A stretch of 64,000 nucleotides of DNA. Origin: Aerococcus urinaehominis (GTDB lineage Bacteria > Bacillota > Bacilli > Lactobacillales > Aerococcaceae). Made by a program: the position numbers and the translations under genes. The number at the start of each line of letters is the position of its first letter. The stretch's first letter is position 1. The stretch spans positions 1 to 64,000 of the forward strand of contig NZ_CP014163.1 in the NCBI RefSeq assembly GCF_001543245.1. Direction: 5' to 3'. Positions 30,793 through 39,378 of this stretch are shown here, piece by piece. A model generated the notes under the pieces. That model was not told the origin of the DNA, did not search any database, and saw nothing but the letters and a program-made list of their open reading frames with translations.

Positions 30793-32661
30793 ATGAGATT
30801 ATCACCTGATTCACGTAAGATTAATGAAATATTCAGTATGAATTCAGATAGTAAATATATCATTCCTGTTTATCAAAGAGATTTTTCATGGAGAAATGAA
30901 AATATCGAAGAATTATTTACTGATATTTTAAATGAGGATCGTGGTTACTATTTAGGAAATTTATTAGTTACCCCAAACAGTGACAATGAAAGTTTTTTTG
31001 ATGTAGTTGACGGTCAGCAACGCTTGACAACAATTTCTCTATTACTGCTTGGTATTTATGATATTTTAGATGATTTAATCATTAATTCGGAACAAGATAG
31101 TATTGATGAAAATAATCGTAGAAGAGCTAATCGTATAATAAGTGATATACCAAGACAATTATTATATGATGAAACAGATATGGAACCTTCGCTTGAGCTT
31201 AGAGGTTTAAACGCCGATCTCTATAAAGATCTTCTTAATAGAATGTCTGACACACAAGAATTTACTCCTCATAAGCATCGCATAATGGGCAAAAGATATG
31301 ATTATATACAAGGATTACTTAAAAGTGAATTCATTGATGATTCGCCTACTAATCTTGCTGTAGAAAAAATAAATACTTTTTATGATAAATTAATATTTGC
31401 AGAATTACTACGAATTAAGGTTGATGATTTAACTGATGCCTTTACAATCTTTACTTCCTTTAATGCTAAAGGGCAACCACTTACCCTAATTGATTTATTG
31501 AAATCGTATTATTTAGAAAAGGCAGTTGACGTTATTGATACCAATGAAGCAGAAGAAAAATGGTTAGCATTAATTTCTATATTTTATGATGATAACTCTG
31601 AACCTATGTCAAGTGATATCACACAATTTCTACAAAATAACTATGACGCATTTGAAAACCCAACATCTTCATCGGTTACTAAAAGTAAGTCTTTAAAAGC
31701 CTATCAAAAATTATTCCGTATTAAAGGGGAACCATATATTAGAGAATTAACTGAACATGCCCAAATTTACTCTTTGATAAATAATAAATTAGTTAATTCA
31801 GCTGAAATAATTAGTAATCCAAAAATCACTGAAGAGATTTTGTCCTATTTAACTGAAATATATAATTTAGAAGCTACAACTGCTTTCCCATTCATTATGT
31901 TTATGCTGAGAGCGTATTTAAATGATCAAATTGATCAAAATTTAATGATAGATACCTTATCTTATATTAAGAATTATTATGTTAGACGTAACCTTACACT
32001 TGTGCCAAAATCATCAAATATACGGGCTAAAGTTTTAGGAGCTCTTAAAGAAATTAAGGAGAATCAAATTAACCTATCCGATTCACTGGAAATCTTTAAA
32101 GAAAAAATGAATAGTATTGCTGTAAGTGATAGTGAATTTGCCCACGCACTAAGGCAAGATATTTATGATGTTAACTCTAAAACAGCCAGAATTATTTTAA
32201 TCGATTTAGAACGTAAGTATGGCTCATATTTTGATCCTAAACAGAATCCAGATACTCTCGATGAGGAGATAGGTAAAAATAAAAAAAGATGGACGCTTGA
32301 ACACATCATGCCGCAAACCAAAAACTTATCATCTGAATGGGTAGAAATGCTTGATACACATGATAATTATTCTGAAGATGACATTATTAAAGAGCAACAA
32401 GCCCATATTCACAAAATAGGTAATTTAACCCTAACAGGTTATAATGCTGAACTATCGGCAAAAAGTTTTACTTCAAAACGTGATTATCAATCTAAAGATA
32501 ATAAGAAGTATACTGGTTTACGCACACCGCTTTATTTAAATAAATCGATTCCTAATGAAGATGAGTCGATTGATTCTAAAAGCCATTGGAATATCAAAGA
32601 TATTAATCGGCGCACGGAAATTTTAGCAAAGGCAGCCGAAAAACTATATCAAATTTTTTAG
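30793..32661 (+). CDS. DUF262/DUF1524 protein, GmrSD-type putative defence nuclease
   Basis: This 622-residue protein fuses an N-terminal DUF262 domain with a C-terminal DUF1524 HNH-type nuclease. DUF262 (a ParB/sulfiredoxin-like fold) shows VYQRDFSW (26-33) and DVVDGQQRLTT (70-80), thought to bind or hydrolyse nucleotides. The DUF1524 part has LEHIMPQT with His504, then HKIGNLTLTGYNAELS with His540 and Asn544. Fused GmrSD proteins are type IV enzymes that cleave modified phage DNA; that activity is inferred here. The gene is clearly more AT-rich than its neighbours, uses AT-rich codons and stands alone, all signs of transfer. AAAGGAGG precedes the ATG. Confidence 0.85.
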   Translation: MRLSPDSRKINEIFSMNSDSKYIIPVYQRDFSWRNENIEELFTDILNEDRGYYLGNLLVTPNSDNESFFDVVDGQQRLTTISLLLLGIYDILDDLIINSEQDSIDENNRRRANRIISDIPRQLLYDETDMEPSLELRGLNADLYKDLLNRMSDTQEFTPHKHRIMGKRYDYIQGLLKSEFIDDSPTNLAVEKINTFYDKLIFAELLRIKVDDLTDAFTIFTSFNAKGQPLTLIDLLKSYYLEKAVDVIDTNEAEEKWLALISIFYDDNSEPMSSDITQFLQNNYDAFENPTSSSVTKSKSLKAYQKLFRIKGEPYIRELTEHAQIYSLINNKLVNSAEIISNPKITEEILSYLTEIYNLEATTAFPFIMFMLRAYLNDQIDQNLMIDTLSYIKNYYVRRNLTLVPKSSNIRAKVLGALKEIKENQINLSDSLEIFKEKMNSIAVSDSEFAHALRQDIYDVNSKTARIILIDLERKYGSYFDPKQNPDTLDEEIGKNKKRWTLEHIMPQTKNLSSEWVEMLDTHDNYSEDDIIKEQQAHIHKIGNLTLTGYNAELSAKSFTSKRDYQSKDNKKYTGLRTPLYLNKSIPNEDESIDSKSHWNIKDINRRTEILAKAAEKLYQIF

Positions 32662-32810
32662 TCAAAAGCTGTTATCGATTATCCTGGTGCTAGCTACCAA
32701 AATAATGCTCTAAATAGTAAACTTTATATGCGTAAACAAGTGCTTAGACTTGTTCTCATAAAAACACATCACTATTTTGTGAGTAGCAAACTTAATATAT
32801 TCAAAAAAAT

Positions 32811-32862
32811 CGTCAAACGCTTAATTGTTAGGTGACAAAAGTGTTTGACGGTTTATTTTTTA
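32811..32862. terminator. Bidirectional terminator after the DUF262 gene
   Basis: CGTCAAACGCTT (32811-32822) and AAGTGTTTGACG (32839-32850) form a 12-bp stem with one G-U pair, followed by GTTTATTTTTT; the minus strand has seven T residues on its side. It serves the DUF262 gene and the converging gene at 32912. Confidence 0.8.
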
Positions 32863-32911
32863 TAGCGTAATAGTGGGGGGAAAATCTCAGCTTAATTAGG
32901 TGGATGGTTAT

Positions 32912-33433
32912 TTACCAATCATGCCCCTGGTGGCGGGCCTGGTAGAATTGAGTCAATCGCTTACTGATTTGATCCTTTTGTTTTAGTAGGCTAGTTAAGC
33001 CGGCTAGGAGTTCTTGAGAAGTATCCGCCATGGCCATCTCATCCTTTTGTTGGATAATCATTTCTTCCACTTCCTGGCAGGGCGCCTGGTCATAGAAGGT
33101 ATCAAGGATTTGGCTAATTTGCTGGCGTAAACGGTCTTTTCGTTGGTTTTCCATAGCCTTAATTTCATCTAGGGCGGCTAGAATCTGCCGATAGGGGACT
33201 TGTCTAGTCATGCGGCCATCCTTAACAACCACATATTCTTTGATAAAGGGGGAAATACCGGGATAGAGACCGTTAATTTGATAGTAACCATCGTATATCT
33301 GCCAGACGCCGGGACGGATCTCTGGTTGAAAATCACGGCGCAATTTAAAAGTGGGATCTTCATCAGTAATTTCAGCTAGCCAGGCCCGGCTATCTTCACT
33401 TAGGGGGGCAAGTTTCAATTCGTGGTAAATCAT
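32912..33433 (-). CDS. Hypothetical protein, 173 residues
   Basis: I do not recognise a family. The N-terminal half is predicted to be beta-rich, with aromatic residues (GVWQIYDGYYQINGLYPGI) and a FIKEYVVVKDGRM segment. The C-terminal half is a charged helical region with many Gln, Lys and Glu residues, compatible with a coiled coil (residues about 88-165). There is no signal peptide or membrane segment. AAAGGA lies upstream of the ATG. Gene-like codon use and flanking terminator support it being real. Confidence 0.6.
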   Translation of the reverse strand: MIYHELKLAPLSEDSRAWLAEITDEDPTFKLRRDFQPEIRPGVWQIYDGYYQINGLYPGISPFIKEYVVVKDGRMTRQVPYRQILAALDEIKAMENQRKDRLRQQISQILDTFYDQAPCQEVEEMIIQQKDEMAMADTSQELLAGLTSLLKQKDQISKRLTQFYQARHQGHDW

Positions 33434-33576
33434 AGGGCATCCTTTCCTTACTTTTAATTGGAGAGTGGTCTAGTTTTGCGCTTGAAGGCGCTTAAAAAAA
33501 TTAGCTAGCAGGGTGGTCTAACATGTTATTTGGACTTTAATCATGTATAATTAAGTGACTATAATTAAGGGGAGCG

Positions 33577-34593
33577 ATGATGATGATTAAATTAAAAAAA
33601 TTAGGCTTGGTTACTGCTAGTTTATGCTTGTTGGTCGCTTGCGGTCAAGGGTCGTCAGGTGATGACCAAGCGAGCCAGGCCAATCAGTCGTCTAGTGAAG
33701 TGGCTAGTGAACAAAAAGACCAAGCGAGCCAAGGCGGGGAATTAGCTGATTTTCAGGCCTATATGGACCAATTGGGATCAGGACAAAAGGTTGATTTTGA
33801 CCAGGCCCTGGCTGAGACACAAGCAGCTATAGACAAGAACTTGACCTTAGAAAATGGCCAGATTGACTCGCTGGTGAGTGCTGAAATGCAGGGGGCCAAA
33901 ACGCAGAACTTTACCAAAATTGACTTTGAACGTACCGGTGAAAATCCTGGTGACTATGATGCCTTGATAAGTGTCCACCCAGTAGGTGCCCATGCTAATC
34001 AATCCAGCCCGAGCCAGCAGGCTGCCATTGTTGATGGTATTTACTATTCTGCTGTGGTTGATCCAGATCAAGCGAGCCAGCGGCAGTGGACCCAGAATAA
34101 TGAATTAGAGGCTGATAGCCAGGGGGTTGTGTTTGACCTAATGGTGAATGAATTTTCTCGGGGCAATGTTACAGCTGATACGGTTGAACAAGTGACTGCT
34201 TATCAAGACGGTGAAAATAAAGTGTATCGTTTTGTCATGTCACAACCTGCCAAGGACAGTATTCTGGAAACCATTACTACCCAAGTAAGGGTTAACTACG
34301 AGCAAATGAAACAAGCTGCCGACGCCGGCGACCAGCAGGCCCAAGCCTTTATTGAAAATATGGGTGATATTGATGAGCTTGTCAATAGTTTCGCTGTAGC
34401 TGAATATGCAACTACTGTCCGGATTAATAAGGATGGCCAGCTTGATCTCTTGATGCAAGAGAGCCAAATTGATGCCAACGGGGAAAAATATACCTCGTCT
34501 AAATATGGGTCCAAATTAGCCATTAGTAATGACAAAAATGTGGCGGAGACTTTGAGTCAAGTTAAAACAGAAATTGCTAGTCAAACTCATTAA
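33577..34593 (+). CDS. Lipoprotein, paralogue of the one at 36120 (DUF6612-like)
   Basis: This 338-residue lipoprotein has a signal peptide ending in LCLLVACGQ, followed by a Ser/Gln/Ala-rich linker to about residue 55. The rest alternates short beta-like segments with turns. It shares a clear pattern with the lipoprotein at 36120: DF-x-AY/SYQ near the start, AxIDKNLxLxNGQ, a DYDAL/QYNAL stretch, NEFSRG/NDFTRG, an F-x-MSQ/L-x-MSQ segment and TVRINxxGxLDLxxxESQ. The arrangement is reminiscent of DUF6612-like or LolA-fold lipoproteins; no function is known. Three ATG codons occur in a row (33577, 33580, 33583) after GGGGAG, so the exact start is uncertain. Confidence 0.7.
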   Translation: MMMIKLKKLGLVTASLCLLVACGQGSSGDDQASQANQSSSEVASEQKDQASQGGELADFQAYMDQLGSGQKVDFDQALAETQAAIDKNLTLENGQIDSLVSAEMQGAKTQNFTKIDFERTGENPGDYDALISVHPVGAHANQSSPSQQAAIVDGIYYSAVVDPDQASQRQWTQNNELEADSQGVVFDLMVNEFSRGNVTADTVEQVTAYQDGENKVYRFVMSQPAKDSILETITTQVRVNYEQMKQAADAGDQQAQAFIENMGDIDELVNSFAVAEYATTVRINKDGQLDLLMQESQIDANGEKYTSSKYGSKLAISNDKNVAETLSQVKTEIASQTH

Positions 34594-34619
34594 GTTAAGT
34601 AAAGATAGGAGTAACTTTC

Positions 34620-35543
34620 TTGACTAAACCATTAGACATGCCTAATGCCTATCAAAGCTACCTGAGAACCGGCATCAAAGCCTATATAACTGGTGATAAA
34701 CTGGGGATGTTAGAAAACTTTGATTGCGCCAAGGCTTACCAGATTAATCATGAAGATTATTTGGCCAGTTTTTTCAGTATTTTGGCTGAGCACCAACTGA
34801 TAGGAGAAATCATTAAGACCATTGATTGGTTAAACCAGGCCAATATCTTCAAAGATCCAAGTGACCTCTATCCTTATATCAACCTGCTAGCAAACTTTGA
34901 CTTGGACCAGGCCACTGGCCAGACCCTACATGGTCAGGCTGCTTTTTTTGTTCTGGTGAACCAGGCCCTAGCCAATCTCTTGCCGCAAAAGGATGGGGTC
35001 AGACCTGACCAGGACCAGCTGGCAGCCAGCTTATCCCAATACCTTGACCGGGTTAATACTTTGTCTTTGGTGGACCAGGTCCAGGTCCAGTCTTTGCTAG
35101 CAGATTTACCGGCTGAGGTCCAAGTCAGCTGGGCCCGGTCATTTCTGGCAGCTGGTGCTAAAGGCTTGCTCAGAAGCGACCTCTTGCAGCTGGTGGCTAA
35201 CCAGGTCGAAGCAGGTGATGATAACGAAATTGATTACCTTAATTTCAACCAGCGGCCGGCTGAAATCAAGCCTAGTGATTTAGCTAAGCTTGATTTGACT
35301 GCCTATATTAATGAAGGTCTGGCCTATATCGCTGAAATTAGTCAGGATGACCCTAGTCAAGAAGCTTGGCTAGAGGAAGAGTGGCGGTTATTGGCCTACT
35401 ATTTTTATCCAGATTTTGACCTGCTCCAGGCTTGTCCCGGCCAAATTATTGATGCCCTCTTAGCCAATATCCAAGGACGTAGTCACTGGGATCAAGCCCT
35501 ACTCAGCCTGGTCAATCAAGTGAGAAGGCAGCTATATCGTTAG
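34620..35543 (+). CDS. Hypothetical cytosolic protein, 307 residues
   Basis: No family is recognised. The protein is almost wholly helical and acidic, rich in Asp, Gln, Leu and Ala, without signal peptide or membrane segments. The helical spacing suggests a repeat scaffold of the TPR type, but no clear TPR consensus is seen. The start is TTG at 34620, supported by AGGAG 8 bp upstream. It follows the lipoprotein by 26 bp and precedes the RNase H gene by 11 bp, so the three are probably one operon. Confidence 0.6.
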   Translation: MTKPLDMPNAYQSYLRTGIKAYITGDKLGMLENFDCAKAYQINHEDYLASFFSILAEHQLIGEIIKTIDWLNQANIFKDPSDLYPYINLLANFDLDQATGQTLHGQAAFFVLVNQALANLLPQKDGVRPDQDQLAASLSQYLDRVNTLSLVDQVQVQSLLADLPAEVQVSWARSFLAAGAKGLLRSDLLQLVANQVEAGDDNEIDYLNFNQRPAEIKPSDLAKLDLTAYINEGLAYIAEISQDDPSQEAWLEEEWRLLAYYFYPDFDLLQACPGQIIDALLANIQGRSHWDQALLSLVNQVRRQLYR

Positions 35544-35554
35544 GAGGGGACTGG

Positions 35555-35971
35555 ATGATTAAAATTTATGTTGATGGTTCAGTTAAAAACCAGCAGGGGC
35601 CGGCAGGTATTGGTTTAATTTGGCTGGAAGATGGCCAGCAGGACCAATTGGCTTTTCCCTTGACTAAAGAACTTGATAACCACCAAGCTGAATTTGCTGC
35701 TCTGGTGATAGCCCTTGAACTGCTGGCCAAGAAAGAAAAATTTGCTGAATGGATTCAAATCTTTACGGATTCTAAAACGGTCTACCAGGCAGTTCAAAAA
35801 AATTATACTAGGCAGGCTAGCTACCGACCTTGGTTGGACCAGGTGGTCAGGAAATTAGCTGACTTTGATAACTTATATATTAATTGGATTCCTGAAAAAC
35901 AAAACCGAGGGGCCGATAATATGGCCCGTCAGGGTTTGCATATGGCCCTAGATAAACTAAAAAGACAATAA
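35555..35971 (+). CDS. Ribonuclease HI family protein
   Basis: The 138-residue protein has the RNase H fold: Asp7 in IYVDGS, Glu at position 46 in HQAEFAAL, Asp in FTDSKTV and a final Asp in NRGADNMAR. These form the two-metal site that cuts RNA in RNA-DNA hybrids. It lacks the basic handle of E. coli RnhA and resembles the short YpdQ/YpeP-type homologues of Firmicutes. Its place between two cell-surface lipoprotein genes has no obvious functional reason. GGAGGGG precedes the ATG. Confidence 0.85.
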   Translation: MIKIYVDGSVKNQQGPAGIGLIWLEDGQQDQLAFPLTKELDNHQAEFAALVIALELLAKKEKFAEWIQIFTDSKTVYQAVQKNYTRQASYRPWLDQVVRKLADFDNLYINWIPEKQNRGADNMARQGLHMALDKLKRQ

Positions 35972-35997
35972 AATATCTTAATAGTTGATGTATGCAG

Positions 35998-36082
35998 CTA
36001 GGGCCACTGTCCAGCTGTTACAATTAATACCCAGAAGATAGACCTGTTTATGCTGTTCAGAACACTTTTAGCTGGACCCTAG
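35998..36082 (+). repeat. Interrupted inverted repeat upstream of the second lipoprotein gene
   Basis: CTAGG (35998-36002) and GTCCAGCT (36009-36016) are complementary to CCTAG (36078-36082) and AGCTGGAC (36070-36077). The result is a bulged stem around a 53-nt loop. It could be a leader structure of the lipoprotein gene or a regulator site; no T-run follows. Confidence 0.4.
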
Positions 36083-36119
36083 ATACAAAAATTCTAATTT
36101 TGAAAGAAGGATGCGAAAG

Positions 36120-37145
36120 ATGATCATTAATTTTAAAAAATTTGGGCTAATTGTGACCAGTCTGGCCTGTCTAGCGGCCTGCAATCAAACTGATAATGAG
36201 TCGGCTAATAATGATGATGCGACTCCTAATAGCAGCCAATCTCAAGCATCAAAAGCGCTACCAGCTAACCAGGATAAACAGACCGAATCCGCAGCCAATC
36301 AGCAACAAGATTTTAGCGGTCAAGTAATCGACCAGTCTGATTTTGCTAGCTATCAGGCTGGTCTAACAGATGGCCAGCCAGTTGATCCGGATAAGGTTTT
36401 AGAACTTATCCAAGCCGCCCTTGACAAGAATCTCCAGTTGGATAATGGCCAGTTTAGTCACACTATCATTCTTACTGATAGCAATCAAGCTAGTAAACAA
36501 GCCACTCAAGAAGTGACTTTTGAAGCTACTGGCTCAGTTGACCAGTATAATGCTCTGGTGACAAAGTATGATGACTCTAGCCAAACTAAAGCAAATAGCC
36601 ACATGGCTAGAATTGGTGGTCACTACTACGAAGTTAAGGCCAGTCAAAATCAGGCTGGTGACAAGCAATGGCAGCAGGCTAAGGAAGTCATTGAAATCCC
36701 CTTCAACCTGCTAGATAATGACTTTACTAGGGGAGACTTGACCAGAGCAAAAGTCAGTCAGGTCACCCACTACCTGGATGGCCAGGATCATGTTTATCAT
36801 CTTGATATGTCACAGGCAGCGAAAGAACAGTTACTGGCTGAAAGTCAGCAGTTTGTCAAAGATAATTATCGAGCGATTATCGCTGAAGCTGGCAACCAAT
36901 ATGGCCAGGAGCACTTAACCACTTTCGGAGATGTGACTGACCTGCTGGCTGATATTAGTGTGGCTGATTATGGTATGACTGTGCGAATTAACCAGGCCGG
37001 ATACCTAGATTTAATTGTCAAAGAAAGCCAGTTAGACTACCAAGGTCAAGTCTACCAGCGTTTATTAGATGGGTCCCAATTGCTGGCTGCTAATAGCAAC
37101 CAGGTTAAACAGCAGTTAGACCAAGTCAAGGCAGATATTAAATAA
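36120..37145 (+). CDS. Lipoprotein, paralogue of the one at 33577 (DUF6612-like)
   Basis: The 341-residue lipoprotein has a signal ending in LACLAACNQ and then an Asn/Ser/Gln-rich linker to about residue 65. Its mature part follows the 33577 protein through most of its length, including LDKNLQLDNGQ, NDFTRGDLT, the HLDMSQ segment and TVRINQAGYLDLIVKESQ. The two are thus an old local duplication separated by two other genes. The ATG at 36120 is preferred over 36111, because AAGAAGG abuts the earlier codon but lies 9 bp from this one. Function unknown; extracellular face of the membrane. Confidence 0.72.
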   Translation: MIINFKKFGLIVTSLACLAACNQTDNESANNDDATPNSSQSQASKALPANQDKQTESAANQQQDFSGQVIDQSDFASYQAGLTDGQPVDPDKVLELIQAALDKNLQLDNGQFSHTIILTDSNQASKQATQEVTFEATGSVDQYNALVTKYDDSSQTKANSHMARIGGHYYEVKASQNQAGDKQWQQAKEVIEIPFNLLDNDFTRGDLTRAKVSQVTHYLDGQDHVYHLDMSQAAKEQLLAESQQFVKDNYRAIIAEAGNQYGQEHLTTFGDVTDLLADISVADYGMTVRINQAGYLDLIVKESQLDYQGQVYQRLLDGSQLLAANSNQVKQQLDQVKADIK

Positions 37146-37154
37146 GACAAGAAT

Positions 37155-37207
37155 AAAAAAGCCAATCATCGACGGCATCACTAAGATGTGCTGGTGATTG
37201 GCTTTTT
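37155..37207. terminator. Bidirectional terminator between the lipoprotein and rlmL-like genes
   Basis: GCCAATCA (37161-37168) and TGATTGGC (37195-37202) pair around a 26-nt segment, flanked by A6 and T5 runs, which suits the converging genes. Confidence 0.75.
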
Positions 37208-37223
37208 ATAATGAGCAATTAGT

Positions 37224-38375
37224 TTACTTGGCCGATTTTCTAGGCGGTCGTTTGCCCCAGTATTGGAAGAGGTCTGTTCTGAGGGCACCGTTATAGAGCT
37301 TACGCTTTTTAGTAGCTTTTTGGCCGTAGTAGTCTTCAAAGGCTAGGTCTGAGGTTAAGATATATTTAGACCAGGTTTCTAAAGGTTGATAGACTTGCCC
37401 CATCTCTTGGTAGAGCTTGTGGACCTGGTCTTCATCGTTTAAGCGTTCCCCATAAGGTGGGTTGGCAACAATGACCCCATATTCTTTTTTAGTGGTAAAG
37501 TCAGCCACCTGCATCTGTTTAAAGGTGATTTGGTGGTCGACACCGGCAGCAATAGCATTGGCCTTAGCAATGTCAATCATGCGGTGGTCAATATCGGCAG
37601 CTAGAATATCTAATTGGACATCTTGGTCAATGGCTGCCAGCGCAGCTTGGCGGGCAGTTTGCCATTCTTGCTGGCGGAAAATATCCCAATCTTCACTAAT
37701 ATTATGGCGTTGGATACCTGGTGCCATGTTCATACCTATCATGGCAGCCTCAATGGCAATGGTGCCTGAGCCACAGGTTGGGTCGTAGAAGGGCTTGTCT
37801 GGATACCAATTGGTTAATTTAACCAGGGCGGCAGCCATATTTTCTTTTAGGGGGGCCCCACCTTTTTCGGTCCGGTATCCACGTTTAAATAATGAAGTGC
37901 CAGAAGTATCAAGGGTAATTAAAGCCTTGTCCTTGTGGAGGGCGACCTCAATGGGGTAGGTCACCCCTGTTTCTGGTAATTTACCCCGGCGATGGTAAAC
38001 GGTGGCTAGGCGGTCGACAATAGCCTTTTTAGTTAATTTTTGCAAGTTTGGTACGGAATGAAGTTTAGATTTAACAGACCGGCCAGCAACTGGAAAGGCG
38101 GCATCCATGGGTAAAATATCTTCCCAGGGCAGGGCTTTAACCCCTTCAAAGAGTTGGTCAAATGTGGTGGCCGGGAATTCGCCCATAATGATTTTTATGC
38201 GGTCAGCGGTCCGTAAATTAATATTTGTTTTGGCAATGTCAGCTAGATTGCCAGTAAAGCGGGCCCGCCCATTTTCTACTTCAACCTGGTAGCCCATCTC
38301 ACGTAGTTCTTGGCCAACTAAGGCCTCGATGCCAGCCGCGGCAGTGGCAATTAGCTTAATGTTTTCAAAATCCAT
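37224..38375 (-). CDS. THUMP-domain RNA methyltransferase (YpsC/RlmL N-terminal type)
   Basis: This 383-residue protein has an N-terminal THUMP domain (about residues 40-160) that binds RNA, and a Rossmann methyltransferase domain with DPTCGSGTIAIEAA (198-211) for S-adenosylmethionine and the catalytic NPPYGERL (305-312). The NPPY motif indicates methylation of an exocyclic base amine, as in m2G of 23S rRNA by RlmL/RlmKL. The Firmicutes protein corresponds to the N-terminal half of E. coli RlmL. AAAGGAG precedes the ATG. Confidence 0.85.
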   Translation of the reverse strand: MDFENIKLIATAAAGIEALVGQELREMGYQVEVENGRARFTGNLADIAKTNINLRTADRIKIIMGEFPATTFDQLFEGVKALPWEDILPMDAAFPVAGRSVKSKLHSVPNLQKLTKKAIVDRLATVYHRRGKLPETGVTYPIEVALHKDKALITLDTSGTSLFKRGYRTEKGGAPLKENMAAALVKLTNWYPDKPFYDPTCGSGTIAIEAAMIGMNMAPGIQRHNISEDWDIFRQQEWQTARQAALAAIDQDVQLDILAADIDHRMIDIAKANAIAAGVDHQITFKQMQVADFTTKKEYGVIVANPPYGERLNDEDQVHKLYQEMGQVYQPLETWSKYILTSDLAFEDYYGQKATKKRKLYNGALRTDLFQYWGKRPPRKSAK

Positions 38376-38418
38376 TTGATACTCCTTTTGGCAATTATGT
38401 TTCGTTTACTTTTAATTT

Positions 38419-38443
38419 AAAAAAAGGTTGGCATCAGCCAACC
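38419..38443 (-). terminator. Terminator of rnpB
   Basis: On the minus strand GGTTGGC and GCCAACC form a 7-bp stem with a 4-nt loop, followed by seven T residues. Confidence 0.9.
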
Positions 38444-38447
38444 TCAG

Positions 38448-38814
38448 CATGTAGATTTCTATAAGCCATGTTCTGTTCCATTACTCTTGCTAGGAGCAAT
38501 TTTGGTAATCATCTATCTACCTAATGGTCCGCCCGTCAGTTCATTTCCCTTTGGGCAGTGCCCCGACCAATGTTTGGGTTGCTCGCTCGAGGGGTTTACC
38601 CGTTCCAACTAGCGCATTTCTTTGCTAGATCGTCTCTGTGGCACCTTAGGCTGTTTGCCCACCTAGCCGAAACCTTAGTGGGGACCAGCGCCGTCAACTT
38701 AATGCCTTAGCTTATTTTTTCGCTAAGCACGAACACTACAAGCATCGCAGCTTGTGCGAGCATGGACTTTCCTCAGCTAGCTATTGCTAGCCGTGATTAC
38801 CCGAAACCTACAGT
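38448..38814 (-). ncRNA. rnpB: RNase P RNA, type B
   Basis: This is the catalytic RNA that removes tRNA 5' leaders. On the minus strand it opens with TGTAGGTTTC, which pairs with GAAATCTACA at the 3' end to form P1. It then shows the conserved GAGGAAAGTCCATGCTCGCAC block, AAACCCCTCGAGCGAGCAACCC in the middle, and ATAGATGATTACC with GAACATGGCTTATAG near the end, as in the Bacillus type. A TATAAT (38825-38820, minus) precedes it. Exact ends are estimated within a few bases. Confidence 0.93.
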
Positions 38815-38819
38815 AGATA

Positions 38820-38825
38820 ATTATA
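38820..38825 (-). promoter_or_regulatory. -10 box of rnpB
   Basis: TATAAT on the minus strand lies about 7 nt before the expected 5' end. The -35 region at 17-bp spacing (TAGTTA) is poor. Confidence 0.5.
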
Positions 38826-38854
38826 ACATTAAATTTTACTGATAACTATAAAAT

Positions 38855-39226
38855 TTAATAAATAATGGTATCATCGGTCGTTTCCATATCACGGTCGTCT
38901 TCGATATTACGGCGATGATGACTGCCGAAAACAGCCTTTTCTAGGTTGGACAAGCGACGGATGATATCGTAGTTAGTGGTACCAGCGGTGGGTTGGCTGC
39001 CTGGCTTACCAGCAATTTTTATATCATCGTCGGTATTTTTTTGCTTATTCCGTTGCCGCAGTCGGTCAATTTCATTTTTTAGGCTGGCGATTTCTTTTTC
39101 ATAAGACTCATAGTCACGGATAACTAGGTCTAAGAATTCATCAACCTCTTCTGTATTAAAGCCTCTTAAGGCAGGCTTAAATTCTTTTTGCAAGATTGCT
39201 TTAGTCGTTAAGTTACGTTTGGTCAT
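38855..39226 (-). CDS. gpsB: Cell division regulator GpsB
   Basis: GpsB is a DivIVA-related cytosolic adaptor that links cell division and peptidoglycan synthesis at the septum. The N-terminal membrane-binding domain shows ILQKEFKPALRGFNTEEVDEFLD (residues 10-32), then a coiled coil to about residue 65, a flexible linker, and the C-terminal helix DIIRRLSNLEKAVFG that forms the trimer. Length is about 123 residues. The ATG at 39226 follows GAGG with 11-bp spacing; a GTG at 39238 is less likely. Adjacent rnpB and the methyltransferase are the usual neighbours in Firmicutes. Confidence 0.9.
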   Translation of the reverse strand: MTKRNLTTKAILQKEFKPALRGFNTEEVDEFLDLVIRDYESYEKEIASLKNEIDRLRQRNKQKNTDDDIKIAGKPGSQPTAGTTNYDIIRRLSNLEKAVFGSHHRRNIEDDRDMETTDDTIIY

Positions 39227-39319
39227 GCCAATCAACACCTCATATTAATAGTCTTTACTAGTATAGCATATATTAGAGGCTAGAGTTCCGCAAAAGCGTG
39301 AAAAATAAGTTAAGCTTGA

Positions 39320-39347
39320 TTGTCATCAGCTGAAAATAAGCTATAAT
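39320..39347 (+). promoter_or_regulatory. Promoter of the DUF3013-prmA-rsmE operon
   Basis: TTGTCA (39320-39325), 16 bp, TATAAT (39342-39347). The start of transcription would be near 39354, about 25 bp before the first start codon. Confidence 0.65.
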
Positions 39348-39378
39348 AAGGATATTACATAAGAAATTAGGGATTAGT

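Noticed and set aside
30793-32661. Part of a larger defence island
   Set aside because: The genes on both sides are housekeeping or lipoprotein genes; no methylase, BREX or toxin-antitoxin partner is seen.
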